DNA of 64,000 nt from BOG-908 sp965198855 (lineage in GTDB: Bacteria; Pseudomonadota; Alphaproteobacteria; Acetobacterales; Acetobacteraceae): positions 2,108,001-2,172,000 of the forward strand of contig CBDAPZ010000001.1 of NCBI GenBank assembly GCA_965198855.1. The letters are read 5' to 3'. The notes under the pieces were generated by a model. The model was not told where the DNA came from and did not search any database. It saw only the letters and a program-made list of their open reading frames with translations. Shown piece by piece: positions 33,808 to 42,370 of the stretch (position 1 is the stretch's first letter; each line of letters starts with the position of its first letter). A program made the position numbers and the translations under genes.

Positions 33808-35166
33808 ATGACCACACGCACGCTGCTGCTGCGTCATGCGACGTTATTGGCGACCATGGATGACGCCGGGCGAGAGATCGCTGATGGCGGCGTCTATGTA
33901 AGCGACGGTGTCATCACGGCCGTGGGGCCTACCGACACATTGCCCTCCACGGCAGACGAGATCATCGACATGTCCGGGCACGTGGTGATGCCGGGATTGG
34001 TCAATACCCATCACCATATGTTCCAGAGCCTGACGCGGGCGGTGCCGGCGGCGCAGGATGCCGAGCTGTTCGATTGGCTGAGCGCGCTCTATCCGATCTG
34101 GCAGCATATCACGCCGCCGATGATCGGGATTTCCACGCAACTTGCCATGGCGGAGCTGGTCCTTTCCGGCTGCACCACCTCCAGCGACCATCTCTATCTT
34201 TATCCAAATGGCTGCCGGCTGGATGACAGCATCGAAGCGGCGGCCGCGATCGGCATGCGCTTTCATGCGACACGCGGCGGGATGAGCGTGGGGCAAAGCG
34301 CCGGCGGCCTGCCGCCTGACTCCCTCGTGGAGAACGAGGCCGACATCCTGCGCGACAGCCAGCGTGTCATCGAACAGTTCCACGATCCGAAGCGCCACGC
34401 GATGCTCAGGATCGCGCTGGCGCCCTGCTCACCGTTCTCCGTGACGCAAGACCTGATGCGCGAGACTGCCACGATGGCGCGCCATTACGGCGTCTCGTTG
34501 CACACGCATTTGGCAGAAAACGACAAGGACGTGGCCTATACACGCGAACGCTTCAATTGCACGCCGGCGGAATACGCGGAAGACCTCGGTTGGGTGGGCA
34601 ACGACGTCTGGCATGCGCACTGCGTGCAGTTGGATGACCCGGGTATCGCCCTGTTCGCGCGCAGCCACACCGGCATCGCACACTGCCCGTGCTCGAACAT
34701 GCGGCTGGCCTCCGGCATCGCGCCGATCCGCCGCATGTGCGAGGCCGGCGTGAAAGTGGGCCTCGGCGTGGACGGCTCGGCCAGCAACGATCGCGGCCAT
34801 ATGCTCGACGAGGCGCGCCAAGCGATGTTGCTGGCACGTGTGCTGGGTGGGCCAGCAGCAATGAGCGCACGCACAGCCCTGAGATTGGCCACGCGCGGCG
34901 GTGCATCGGTGCTTAATCGTGACGATATCGGCGTGCTCGCGGCCGGCATGTCGGCGGATATCGTGGCCTGGCGGCTGGACGGCGTGGGCATGGCCGGGGG
35001 ATTGCACGACCCGTTGGCGGCGCTGCTGTTCTGCCAGCCTGGGCCGGTGGCGCTGAGCGTGATCAACGGGCGGGTCGTGGCGCGGGATGGGCAGATCCTA
35101 ACGGTCGATCTGGAAGACACCGTCAGGGCGCATAATGTTGCGGCACGGGAATTGCTGGCGACGTAG
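33808..35166 (+). CDS. 8-oxoguanine deaminase-like amidohydrolase (TRZ/ATZ family)
   Basis: A 452-residue cytoplasmic metal-dependent deaminase. VVMPGLVNTHHHMFQSLTRA gives the HxH metal ligands. SLHTHLAENDKDVAYTRERF, WHAHCVQLDD and GLGVDGSASNDRGHMLDEAR give the other histidines and aspartate of the amidohydrolase fold. The overall pattern (H-H-M-F-Q-x-L-T-R and DGSASND) is that of bacterial 8-oxoguanine deaminase; related enzymes act on chloro-s-triazines or hydroxydechloroatrazine. Product uric acid/urate would enter purine salvage or catabolism. The stop is 10 nt before a family-1 hairpin. Confidence 0.8.
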   Translation: MTTRTLLLRHATLLATMDDAGREIADGGVYVSDGVITAVGPTDTLPSTADEIIDMSGHVVMPGLVNTHHHMFQSLTRAVPAAQDAELFDWLSALYPIWQHITPPMIGISTQLAMAELVLSGCTTSSDHLYLYPNGCRLDDSIEAAAAIGMRFHATRGGMSVGQSAGGLPPDSLVENEADILRDSQRVIEQFHDPKRHAMLRIALAPCSPFSVTQDLMRETATMARHYGVSLHTHLAENDKDVAYTRERFNCTPAEYAEDLGWVGNDVWHAHCVQLDDPGIALFARSHTGIAHCPCSNMRLASGIAPIRRMCEAGVKVGLGVDGSASNDRGHMLDEARQAMLLARVLGGPAAMSARTALRLATRGGASVLNRDDIGVLAAGMSADIVAWRLDGVGMAGGLHDPLAALLFCQPGPVALSVINGRVVARDGQILTVDLEDTVRAHNVAARELLAT

Positions 35167-35167
35167 G

Positions 35168-35297
35168 AAGGAAGCAGTTCTTTTTTGAAAAAAAGAACCA
35201 AGAAACGGTTGCTTCTTGCGCGTGCGCTGCCGGAGAGAACCGCGACAGCCACATAAAAGTCTTTTGCTTCTTTTCTTCAGAAAAGAAGGCCTTCCTT
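35168..35297. repeat. Family-1 hairpin pair with module B between
   Basis: Forward hairpin 35177-35198 (GTTCTTTTT, TGAA-like centre, AAAAAGAAC) directly after the deaminase stop. Module B at 35224-35250 reads GCGCTGCCGGAGAGAACC and on. The reverse hairpin 35267-35288 (CTTCTTTTC, TTCA, GAAAAGAAG) is followed by GCCTTCCTT. The reverse copy lies in the leader of the Rieske gene at 35313. Confidence 0.9.
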
Positions 35298-35312
35298 GCG
35301 GAGACCACTTTG

Positions 35313-36338
35313 ATGCACGATCTTGTCCTGCCCAGGAACTGCACCTTCGAGCCCGAGGATTGGCGCCGCCTCGCCACCTACTGGTATCCGATCGCGCTGT
35401 CACGCGAGGTGACGGAAAGCCCGGTGGCGGCAAAGTTGATAGACCAGCCTTTGGTGATCTATCGCGTTGCGGGCAGCATTGTGGTCGCGACCGATATCTG
35501 TCCGCATCGCGGCGTGCCGCTGAGCATGGGCAGCAGAACCGAGGGTGGTATTGCCTGCGCCTATCATGGGCTTGTCTTTGGTGAAGGCGGCAAGTGCATC
35601 CACATCCCCGCCCAGCCGACCCGTGGCATTCCGGAACGGCTGCATCTGCAAACCTATCCGGCGGTGGAACGGTATGGGCTCGTATGGACGTGTCTGTGGC
35701 CGGAAACGGAGGAGAACATTCCGCCGATGCCGCACTGGGATGAACCTGCGTTCCAGCAGATTACGTGTCCCAGCATAGATATTTTTGGTTTTGCCGGGCG
35801 ACAGCTCGAAGGGTTCCTTGATGTTGCTCATTTCGGCTTCGTGCACACGGGCACCTTCGGAAGCCCCGACAATACAGTTGTTCCAGCTTACGTGCCGGTG
35901 AAGACGGCCGATGGGTTCGAGGTCGAGTATCGGAGCACGGTCGGGAATTATCCGATCGGGGTCGATAAGCACGTCGCGGCCGGTTTCGAATGGTTGCGGC
36001 ATTTCCGGGTGCATCTGCCGTTTACCGCGACACTCGAGATCCATTTTCCCGAGGATGGGCGGCTGGTTGTCATGAATGCGGCATCCCCGGTGTCGGCGCG
36101 GGTGACGCGGATGTTCGCACCCATTGCGCGCAACTTCGATCGCAAGCTGCCGGTCGAGGATGTGTATGAGTTCAACCAGCGCGTCTTCGAGGAGGACAAG
36201 GCCATTGTCGAGGCACAGATGCCGGAATGCCTGCCGCTGGATCCGATGATGGAAGCGCATATCCTGGCCGATCGCAGTTCGCTCGCCTATCGGCGCGGAC
36301 TGAAGGATCTGGGCTTCGGCCAGTTCTTCACGTCGTAA
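35313..36338 (+). CDS. Rieske [2Fe-2S] aromatic-ring oxygenase, alpha-subunit type
   Basis: A 341-residue oxygenase. The Rieske cluster is bound by C63-P-H65 and C82/H85 (TDICPHRGVPL, ACAYHGLVFG). The mononuclear iron site is in LEGFLDVAHFGFVHTG (Asp170, His173, His178). Such enzymes take electrons from a reductase and hydroxylate or demethylate ring compounds; the vanillate/phenylpropionate O-demethylase group has similar size. No reductase gene is adjacent. I chose ATG 35313, with GGAG upstream, over TTG 35310. It converges on the Old Yellow Enzyme gene, a possible partner in ring-compound metabolism. Confidence 0.85.
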   Translation: MHDLVLPRNCTFEPEDWRRLATYWYPIALSREVTESPVAAKLIDQPLVIYRVAGSIVVATDICPHRGVPLSMGSRTEGGIACAYHGLVFGEGGKCIHIPAQPTRGIPERLHLQTYPAVERYGLVWTCLWPETEENIPPMPHWDEPAFQQITCPSIDIFGFAGRQLEGFLDVAHFGFVHTGTFGSPDNTVVPAYVPVKTADGFEVEYRSTVGNYPIGVDKHVAAGFEWLRHFRVHLPFTATLEIHFPEDGRLVVMNAASPVSARVTRMFAPIARNFDRKLPVEDVYEFNQRVFEEDKAIVEAQMPECLPLDPMMEAHILADRSSLAYRRGLKDLGFGQFFTS

Positions 36339-36344
36339 GCGAAC

Positions 36345-36375
36345 GGCGGCAGAGCCGGTTCACGGCCCTGCCGCC
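36345..36375. terminator. Bidirectional hairpin between the Rieske gene and the OYE gene
   Basis: GGCGGCAG (36345-36352) pairs with CTGCCGCC (36368-36375) around a loop with an extra internal stem. It is 6 nt after one stop and 8 nt before the other. No strong T-run on either side. Confidence 0.5.
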
Positions 36376-36383
36376 TGAGGCTG

Positions 36384-37505
36384 TCAGACGAGTTCGGCGA
36401 GAGCGGCTGCCTGGAAGCCGCGTAGTTCGGCGACATCGTTGGCGCGCACCTTCTCGACCCAATATGGATTGCTGATCAGCGCGCGGCCGACTGCGATCAA
36501 GTCGAATTCGTTGCGCTCCATGCGCTCGATCAGCCGTTCGATCCCGACAGAGGTCGATTGTTCTCCGCCGAAGGCGGCCATGAAATCGCCGGATAGGCCG
36601 ACAGAGCCCACGCTCATCGTCGCAGCGCCGGTAAGCTTTTTTGCCCAGCCGGCGAAGTTGAGCCCGTTCTCGCCATCGATCTCGGGGAATTCCGGTTCCC
36701 AGAAGCGGCGTTGAGAGCAGTGGAGGATATCGGCGCCGGCATCGACAAGCGGCTGCAGCCATTGCGCCATCAGGTCGGGCGTGTCGGCCAGTCGGGCGGT
36801 GTAATCCTGCTGCTTCCACTGGCTCAAGCGGATGATGATCGGGAAGTCGGGGCCGACTTCTTGCCGCACCGCCGCGATGATCTCGGCGGCGAAGCGGGCG
36901 CGCTCGCCAATGGTGGCGCCACCATAGCGGTCAGTGCGGTGGTTGGTGCCGGACCAGAAGAACTGGTCGATCAGGTAGCCATGGGCGCCGTGCAGTTCGA
37001 TGGTGACGAAGCCGAGGCGCTTGGCGGCGCCGGCAGCCTTGGCGAAGGCTGCGATCGTGTCAGCAACGTCCGAATCTTTCATCGCACCACCGCGGGGTGC
37101 ATCCGGTGCCGCGAGGCCGGAGGGGCTTTCGATGCCGGATTCAGGTTCCCAGTCCGTCTGGAAGCTTTTCACGGCACCGGTGTGCCAAAGCTGCGGGCCC
37201 ATATGGCCGCCAGCCTGATGCACCTCGTCAATCACACGCTTCCATCCGGCCAGCGACGCTTCGCCGTGGAAGAAGGGTATGCCGGGGTCGTTGCGCGAGG
37301 CAGGGCGGTCGATGACAGTGCCTTCCGACAGGATCAGGCCGACGCCACCTTCGGCACGCTTGCGATAGTAGCTGGCGTTACTGGGGCCGGGAATGCCACC
37401 CGGCGCGAAGGAGCGCGTCATCGGCGCCATGACGATGCGGTTGGGGAGGGAGAGCGAGCGCAGCTTGAAGGGACGGAACAAGCTTTCGGTAGAGGCGCTG
37501 GTCAC
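36384..37505 (-). CDS. Old Yellow Enzyme family NADH:flavin oxidoreductase
   Basis: A 373-residue FMN enzyme with the TIM-barrel landmarks LPNRIVMAPMTRSFAPGGIP, MGPQLWHTGAVKSF, FVTIELHGAHGYLIDQFFWS and NHRTDRYGGATIGERARFAA. It ends with DLIAVGRALISNPYWVEKV. The H-G-A-H-G-Y-L-x-x-Q-F pattern is the catalytic barrel region. The family reduces activated C=C bonds in enones or electrophilic xenobiotics. It is divergent from an HxlR-type regulator with direct repeats in the shared promoter, so it is probably induced by quinones or electrophiles. This inducer is inference. Confidence 0.92.
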   Translation of the reverse strand: MTSASTESLFRPFKLRSLSLPNRIVMAPMTRSFAPGGIPGPSNASYYRKRAEGGVGLILSEGTVIDRPASRNDPGIPFFHGEASLAGWKRVIDEVHQAGGHMGPQLWHTGAVKSFQTDWEPESGIESPSGLAAPDAPRGGAMKDSDVADTIAAFAKAAGAAKRLGFVTIELHGAHGYLIDQFFWSGTNHRTDRYGGATIGERARFAAEIIAAVRQEVGPDFPIIIRLSQWKQQDYTARLADTPDLMAQWLQPLVDAGADILHCSQRRFWEPEFPEIDGENGLNFAGWAKKLTGAATMSVGSVGLSGDFMAAFGGEQSTSVGIERLIERMERNEFDLIAVGRALISNPYWVEKVRANDVAELRGFQAAALAELV

Positions 37506-37510
37506 TGTTG

Positions 37511-37590
37511 GTGGCTCCGTTGCAATGGAGCCACTTAGGTATATTTTGTAAACCTGGTGTCAATGAGGGCACCGCAACTCACCTAGGTAT
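37511..37590. promoter_or_regulatory. OYE/HxlR divergent promoter with operator-like repeats
   Basis: A direct repeat, CACTTAGGTAT (37532-37542) and CACCTAGGTAT (37580-37590), sits in the divergent promoter, with one mismatch and 48-nt periodicity. The inverted repeat GTGGCTCC (37511-37518) / GGAGCCAC (37527-37534) lies nearer the OYE start. Both are suitable HxlR operators. Confidence 0.5.
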
Positions 37591-37603
37591 CTTCGAGGAA
37601 ACC

Positions 37604-37972
37604 ATGCCCGCGTGTGATCCAAAGCATTTCTCGGCCGAATGTCCGAGCCGGCAGCTCTTCGATCAGATCGCCGATAAATGGTCGATGATGGTGCTTACAG
37701 TGCTTGATGGCGGCCCCATGCGTTTCAACGCACTCAAGCGGCATCTGGAAGGCGTGACGCAGAAGGCGCTGACGCAATGTGTGCGGCGGCTGGAGCGCAA
37801 TGGGCTGGTGTCGCGCCGTGTGATCCCGGTGTCGCCCGTTGCGGTGGAATACGAGATCACGCCGCTGGGCCGCTCGTTGCAGGCGCCGTTTCGGGCGCTG
37901 CATGGCTGGACCATGGCGCATATGGATGAAGTGGGTGAGGCGCGGCGGAGATTCGATGCGCGGAGTCAGTGA
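37604..37972 (+). CDS. HxlR family transcriptional regulator
   Basis: A 122-residue winged-helix protein. CPSRQLFDQIADKWSMMVLT then LDGGPMRFNALKRHLEGVTQ is the HxlR core, with KALTQCVRRLERNGLVSRRV as recognition region and ALHGWTMAHMDE at the end. Cysteines near the start (MPACDPKHFSAECPSR) are typical of members that sense quinones or thiol stress. The ATG at 37604 has GAGGAA upstream; the longer frame includes promoter sequence. It diverges from the OYE gene. The stop is 8 nt before a family-1 hairpin. Confidence 0.9.
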   Translation: MPACDPKHFSAECPSRQLFDQIADKWSMMVLTVLDGGPMRFNALKRHLEGVTQKALTQCVRRLERNGLVSRRVIPVSPVAVEYEITPLGRSLQAPFRALHGWTMAHMDEVGEARRRFDARSQ

Positions 37973-37973
37973 A

Positions 37974-38100
37974 GTAAGCGGTTCTTTTTTGAAAAAAAGA
38001 ACCAAAAAACTTTTACCTATATGGCGCACGCTGCCGGAGAGGTCCGCGACAGCCAGATAAAAGTCTTTCGCTTCTTTTCTTCAGAAAAGAATAACTTCCT
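37974..38100. repeat. Family-1 hairpin pair with module B; carries a stop codon
   Basis: Forward hairpin 37981-38002, module B at about 38025-38054 (GCACGCTGCCGGAGAGG...), reverse hairpin 38071-38092. The TGA in the loop of the reverse hairpin (38081-38083 on the minus strand) is the stop codon of the phytochrome kinase, so the pair joins the 3' ends of two convergent genes. Confidence 0.9.
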
Positions 38101-40648
38101 TTTCTTGTTGCACTCCACCGTAGCGGCTGAACGCCTCAAGCAGCATCGCAGCGCTGATCGGCTTGCGCAAAACCGGAACGTTCTCGAAGCGCGCAGGGAT
38201 CATCACCGAATCGCCGTAGCCCGTTGCAAACACGAAGTCGACGCTCAGGGAGAGCAGTTCGTCGGCGATGACCGCAGAGGTATGGTCGCCGAGGTTGTAA
38301 TCGAGGATGGCGCAGTCGGGAACACCGCCGGATAAAGCCCGCTCCGCATCATCGATATTCGGAGCGCAGGTGACATCGCGCGCGCCGAGCCGGCGCAGGG
38401 TGTCCTCCATGTCCATTGCGATCAGCGCTTGGTCCTCGAGGATCAAGGCGGTTTTGCCGGCGAAGTAATCACCGGAGATCTGTATGCCTGGACGGGCGAC
38501 TGCCACAGAATTCGGCACGACCAGATGTGCTTCGGGGATCGTGAAGCGTGCGTAGAGACCCGACGGGCGATACTCGATGACGACGGTGCCGCTGAGATCA
38601 TAGGCGATCGTGTTGCGTATGAGTCTGCCGCCGAAACCTTCCTGCGCCGGTATCACCACCGGTGGTCCGTTGGTCTCGAGCCAATCCAGCACGCAATCCC
38701 CGCTCGGGGACAGCTCCCAGCTCAGTTTCAACAGACCATCTGGTGTCGAGAGTGCGCCGTATTTGGCGGCATTCGTCATCATCTCGTGAATGACGAGGGC
38801 GAGGACGCCATAGGCGCGATCGCCCAGTCCGATCGGTGGACCTTCCGCCAGCACGCGTGCCTTTGTCGACCCGTAACGGTGCAGGCTCGCTTCGGGTTCG
38901 ATCAGGGCGGCGAGGCTGCCGGCATGCACGCCGAGCGACTGGTCGTGGGCATAGGCGAGCGCGCGCAGGCGGCCTTCGAAGGAGGCGGCGTAGCCTTCGA
39001 CGCTGGTCGCATGCGCGCCCGTTTGCGCGGCGATCGATTTCACCAGGGCAATGATGTTCTTGACGCGGTGATTGAGCTCGTCGTTGAGGACGCGCCGCCG
39101 CTGATCGGCGCGCGCCTGCTCGTCGGAGGTGAATTCCTTTGAGCGTAGAACGACGTCGCGCAGGTAGTCGCGAATGGTTCCGGCGATCGTGCGTTCCGAC
39201 GCCGACCATGGGCGGGCGCGGCCGCGCACTTCCTCGCGCCAGACGGCGAAGCTGCCGCGCGGGGTGAGCCGTTCCCCAAGGCCGCGCACTGGCTGCTTGG
39301 TGGGTTCGCCGGCCCATTCGATGTTGTGGGCTTCCTCGCTGCGGAACAGCAGCAGGTAATCGCGCGGCACCGACGAAATGGGGATCGCGAGCACGCCGGC
39401 CACCGCCCTGCCGTAGGATTTCGCACTGCCGAGATGCGAGCGCAGATCATGGCTTTCCCACACGCGGCCATCCGCACCATGCTTGACGAGGGCAATGACG
39501 TCGGCCACTTCGGAGCGCGACGGGACCGTGCCGATGGCATTCCACTGGCCGTCGACCCAGAGGCCGTAACCGTCGCAAGGCAGCATCGCCGCCAGCCGTT
39601 CGAGGCTGTTGAGCAGGACATCGCCGGCTGGCTCGTCGGGGTGCAGCGAGGCAATGATCTCGTCGAGTTCGACACGCGTGGTCGACGCGGCAACGGCCTG
39701 CGCGCGGCCTTCCGCCAGGGCGATCTGCAGGGAGAAGTAATGGCCGAACAGCTCGGCACCGACCCTGAGCGGCATCGAGACCGCCTTGGGGCTGTCGTGA
39801 TGGCAGGCGATCAGGCCCCATAGCTCGCCACCCACGATGATGGAGATCGACATGGAGGCCGCCACGCCCATGTTGCGCAGATATTCGCAATGGATGGGCG
39901 AGACGCTGCGTAATTGCGCGTACGACATGTCGATGGCCGCCTCATTGGCGCGTTGCGACGGCAGGATCGGCGACGGCGCGTAGCGCACATCGGCGATCGC
40001 GCGGATGGTGTTCAGCAGGTAGAGGCGTCGCGCCTGGTAGGGGATGTCGGAGGCGGGGAAATGCTGCCCCATGAAGCTCGCCAGGCTGGCTTTTTTGGCC
40101 TCGGCGATCACCCGGCCGGCGCCGTTATGGAGCAGGCGATAGACCATGACACGGTCATAGCCGAGCATTGCGCGGATCAGCTTGGCGCCGGTCGATGCGA
40201 TGGCGTCGACGCTGCTCTCCCGGTCGAGGCGCAGGACGAGGGCGTGGGTGACATCGAGCGTGTTGCGCGCGTTTTGATCCTTGCCCGCTGCGGGCTGTAT
40301 TTCGACGAAGAGGCGGTTCTTGTAGCGATGGATGCAGGCATCGACGGACTCAGCGCGTCCGGGGAGCGTCACGTCGACCAGCAATCCGGAAAGTTCGGCG
40401 CCACCTGCCCGCGACGCGGCATTGCGTAGGTCGTGGGTTGCCTGTGCACCGAAGGCTGCCTCCAGCGTGGATCCCACGAGCGGCATAATCGTCTGGAAGA
40501 ACGCGCCGGCATTCGCCGATGCATGGGAGATCACGCCCGTCTCAGGGTCGCAGATCAGCATGGCGCCGTGCGGCTGGATGCTGCCGGGTGTGTGTATCGG
40601 CTCGCGATCGCAATCGCTCAGGGTGGCGGGTTCGCCTTGGATGGTCAT
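38081..40648 (-). CDS. bphP: Bacteriophytochrome HWE histidine kinase with C-terminal receiver
   Basis: An 855-residue red/far-red photoreceptor. PAS_2 (about 1-120) has SDCDREPIHTPGSIQPHGAM with the conserved biliverdin-attaching Cys13. GAF (about 140-300) has FPASDIPYQARRLYLLNTIR and PIHCEYLRNMGVAASMSISI. A PHY domain follows to ~500. The kinase is the HWE type: LNDELNHRVKNIIALVKSIA carries the phosphohistidine. ATPase region: LALVIHEMMTNAAKYGALS. A receiver domain ends the protein (ILDYNLGDHTS with the phosphoacceptor Asp). Kinase and receiver in one chain suggest a phosphorelay, and no separate regulator is adjacent. The start overlaps the heme oxygenase stop. The tail KEVILF and the stop come from a family-1 repeat. 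Confidence 0.95.
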   Translation of the reverse strand: MTIQGEPATLSDCDREPIHTPGSIQPHGAMLICDPETGVISHASANAGAFFQTIMPLVGSTLEAAFGAQATHDLRNAASRAGGAELSGLLVDVTLPGRAESVDACIHRYKNRLFVEIQPAAGKDQNARNTLDVTHALVLRLDRESSVDAIASTGAKLIRAMLGYDRVMVYRLLHNGAGRVIAEAKKASLASFMGQHFPASDIPYQARRLYLLNTIRAIADVRYAPSPILPSQRANEAAIDMSYAQLRSVSPIHCEYLRNMGVAASMSISIIVGGELWGLIACHHDSPKAVSMPLRVGAELFGHYFSLQIALAEGRAQAVAASTTRVELDEIIASLHPDEPAGDVLLNSLERLAAMLPCDGYGLWVDGQWNAIGTVPSRSEVADVIALVKHGADGRVWESHDLRSHLGSAKSYGRAVAGVLAIPISSVPRDYLLLFRSEEAHNIEWAGEPTKQPVRGLGERLTPRGSFAVWREEVRGRARPWSASERTIAGTIRDYLRDVVLRSKEFTSDEQARADQRRRVLNDELNHRVKNIIALVKSIAAQTGAHATSVEGYAASFEGRLRALAYAHDQSLGVHAGSLAALIEPEASLHRYGSTKARVLAEGPPIGLGDRAYGVLALVIHEMMTNAAKYGALSTPDGLLKLSWELSPSGDCVLDWLETNGPPVVIPAQEGFGGRLIRNTIAYDLSGTVVIEYRPSGLYARFTIPEAHLVVPNSVAVARPGIQISGDYFAGKTALILEDQALIAMDMEDTLRRLGARDVTCAPNIDDAERALSGGVPDCAILDYNLGDHTSAVIADELLSLSVDFVFATGYGDSVMIPARFENVPVLRKPISAAMLLEAFSRYGGVQQEKEVILF

Positions 40649-41226
40649 CCGCCGGGGGCGAAGGATTCAAAAGCGCGCTGGTAGCCTTCGAAGGTTGCGA
40701 TTGCTGCAGCGATGCATTGGTCCTCCTCCGGGTCCGTCATCGGCGTGCGGGCCAGGAGGTCGGTGAACGCAGCCCAGGCGCCGGGCTGGGATATCTGATG
40801 CGCCAAATGGCGGGCGCCGAAGCATGCGGTCATGCCGATGCCGGCCGCCCGCGCACCGAGGACGCGCGCGCCGAGGGCGGATCCTTCAAGAACATAGAGC
40901 ACGCCGAGGGATTCTGCGGTACCGAGGATTTCGGACGGCTCACCTGTCGGGTCGGCGGGGCGGGATTTGGAGACGTCGAACACGTCCTGACTGAGCGCGT
41001 CGCTCACTTGGCGCGATGGCCAGCCGGCGTAGAAGCCGGCGATTCCCGCGCGTTCGAGGGCCTGTTCGGCAGGCCGCCGCGCTGCCCATGTCGCGTGCAG
41101 ATAGAGCTCGTAACGCGCGCGGCTGTTCAGCAGCCCGGCATGATCGATCAGTCCGTCGAGCCGTCGATGTGCCGCATTGGTGGCGCGCCTGAGCCGCTGG
41201 CGCCTGTCGCACGCCTGAATGACCAT
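40645..41226 (-). CDS. bphO: Heme oxygenase (BphO type)
   Basis: A 193-residue enzyme. RRATNAAHRRLDGLIDHAGL has the proximal heme ligand His20; GTAESLGVLYVLEGSALGAR is the helix with the LYVLEGSxLG pattern of bacterial heme oxygenases. It opens heme to biliverdin, the chromophore of the bacteriophytochrome. The stop overlaps the phytochrome start (ATGA), so chromophore and apoprotein are made together. The ATG at 41226 with AGGAAAAAA upstream is preferred to a longer frame. It diverges from nothing nearby but a tRNA-Cys on the same strand. Confidence 0.92.
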   Translation of the reverse strand: MVIQACDRRQRLRRATNAAHRRLDGLIDHAGLLNSRARYELYLHATWAARRPAEQALERAGIAGFYAGWPSRQVSDALSQDVFDVSKSRPADPTGEPSEILGTAESLGVLYVLEGSALGARVLGARAAGIGMTACFGARHLAHQISQPGAWAAFTDLLARTPMTDPEEDQCIAAAIATFEGYQRAFESFAPGG

Positions 41227-41357
41227 TTTTTTCCTGATGGCGTGGAGACACTCGCGTGGGCAACGCCCCGGTGTCGAGCAGACCTCGCAGACCAATCCGT
41301 ATGCTACGCCCCGGGGTGCGGGATAGATACAGCTAACTGTATTGGGGCTGGGCGGCG

Positions 41358-41431
41358 TGGAGGTCCGAGGCGGAGTCGAACCGCCCTACGCAGATTTGCA
41401 GTCTGCTACATAGCCGCTCTGACATCGGACC
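41358..41431 (-). tRNA. tRNA-Cys (GCA)
   Basis: A 74-nt gene on the minus strand. The acceptor GGTCCGA pairs perfectly with TCGGACC, followed by the U discriminator base typical of tRNA-Cys and an encoded CCA (41358-41360). The anticodon stem-loop GCAGA-CTGCAAA-TCTGC has anticodon GCA. The T-arm is GGCGG-TTCGACT-CCGCC. Confidence 0.97.
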
Positions 41432-41569
41432 CCGCGGCGGAGGCAGGCCTATAAGGGGGATTTTTGCCACGGTCCAGCCACAGCCGCGCATGGTGCCGTG
41501 CGGCGAAGCTGGACCACGCGGCACACCGCCGCTAGAACTTGCCTCGCCTTTGCGGAGCCGCCCTCACAC

Positions 41570-42265
41570 ATGTCCCAATCCGCCACGTCCCATGCTGCCA
41601 CACCCGTCATGTCCGCCGCCGATTTCGTGCTGGCGCGCAATTTGATGGTCGATGGTCAGCTCCGGCCGAACAAGGTGACCGACCGCCGCATCCTCGATGC
41701 CATGCGGACGTTGCCGCGCGAGGCATTTGCGCCGCCGAAGCTCGCGAGCCTTGCCTATATCGATCAGGATCTGCCGCTCGGGGATGGCCGTGTGATGCTC
41801 AAGCCGCTGGTGATTGCGCGGCTGATACAGCTCGCACGGCCGCGTGCCGGAGAGACGGCACTCGTCGTCGGCAGTGGCACGGGATTCGGCGCTGCGATCC
41901 TGGCCGCCTGCGGCGTGCACGTGACCGCGCTGGAAGAGGATGCAGCGCTGATCGACATGGCGCGCCAGGCGCTTGGCGAAAATGCATCCATCTCCCTGGT
42001 GCAGGGCAGACTTGCTGAGGGCCATGAGGCCGCTGCTCCCTATGATCTGGTGGTGATCGAGGGTGCCGTGCCCGCTATACCGGAGAGCATCGGCCGGCAG
42101 GTCGCGGCCGGTGGTCGGCTGGTGACGATCATCATGGAAAACGGGGTTGCAGGCTATGCTGCGCTGGCGGAGCCCACCACCGGGGGGTTGCGCGCCCAGG
42201 CGGCCTTCGACGCGACGGCGCCGCTGCTGCGGGGGCTGCAGCCGGCAAAAAGTTTCACTTTCTGA
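41570..42265 (+). CDS. pcm: Protein-L-isoaspartate O-methyltransferase-like protein
   Basis: A 231-residue SAM enzyme. FVLARNLMVDGQLRPNKVTD, PREAFAPPKLASLAYIDQDL, TALVVGSGTGFGAAILAACG and YDLVVIEGAVPAIPESI match the PCMT family, which repairs isoaspartyl residues. The GSGTGFGAA motif I is slightly changed from the usual GTGSGYQAA, and the substrate loop is altered, so it may belong to the group near tolC whose activity is not proven. ATG 41570 gives MSQSATSHAATPVMSAADF. It directly precedes tolC, an association common in alphaproteobacteria. Confidence 0.85.
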   Translation: MSQSATSHAATPVMSAADFVLARNLMVDGQLRPNKVTDRRILDAMRTLPREAFAPPKLASLAYIDQDLPLGDGRVMLKPLVIARLIQLARPRAGETALVVGSGTGFGAAILAACGVHVTALEEDAALIDMARQALGENASISLVQGRLAEGHEAAAPYDLVVIEGAVPAIPESIGRQVAAGGRLVTIIMENGVAGYAALAEPTTGGLRAQAAFDATAPLLRGLQPAKSFTF

Positions 42266-42370
42266 GTCCGTCGGATACCCTTCTCGTGCAAGTTCCGTCT
42301 GATACGGGCCGTTGGCGATACGGGGACTGATGTGGCAATGTTGTATTCGCGTTTCACTGGAGTGTGTCGT

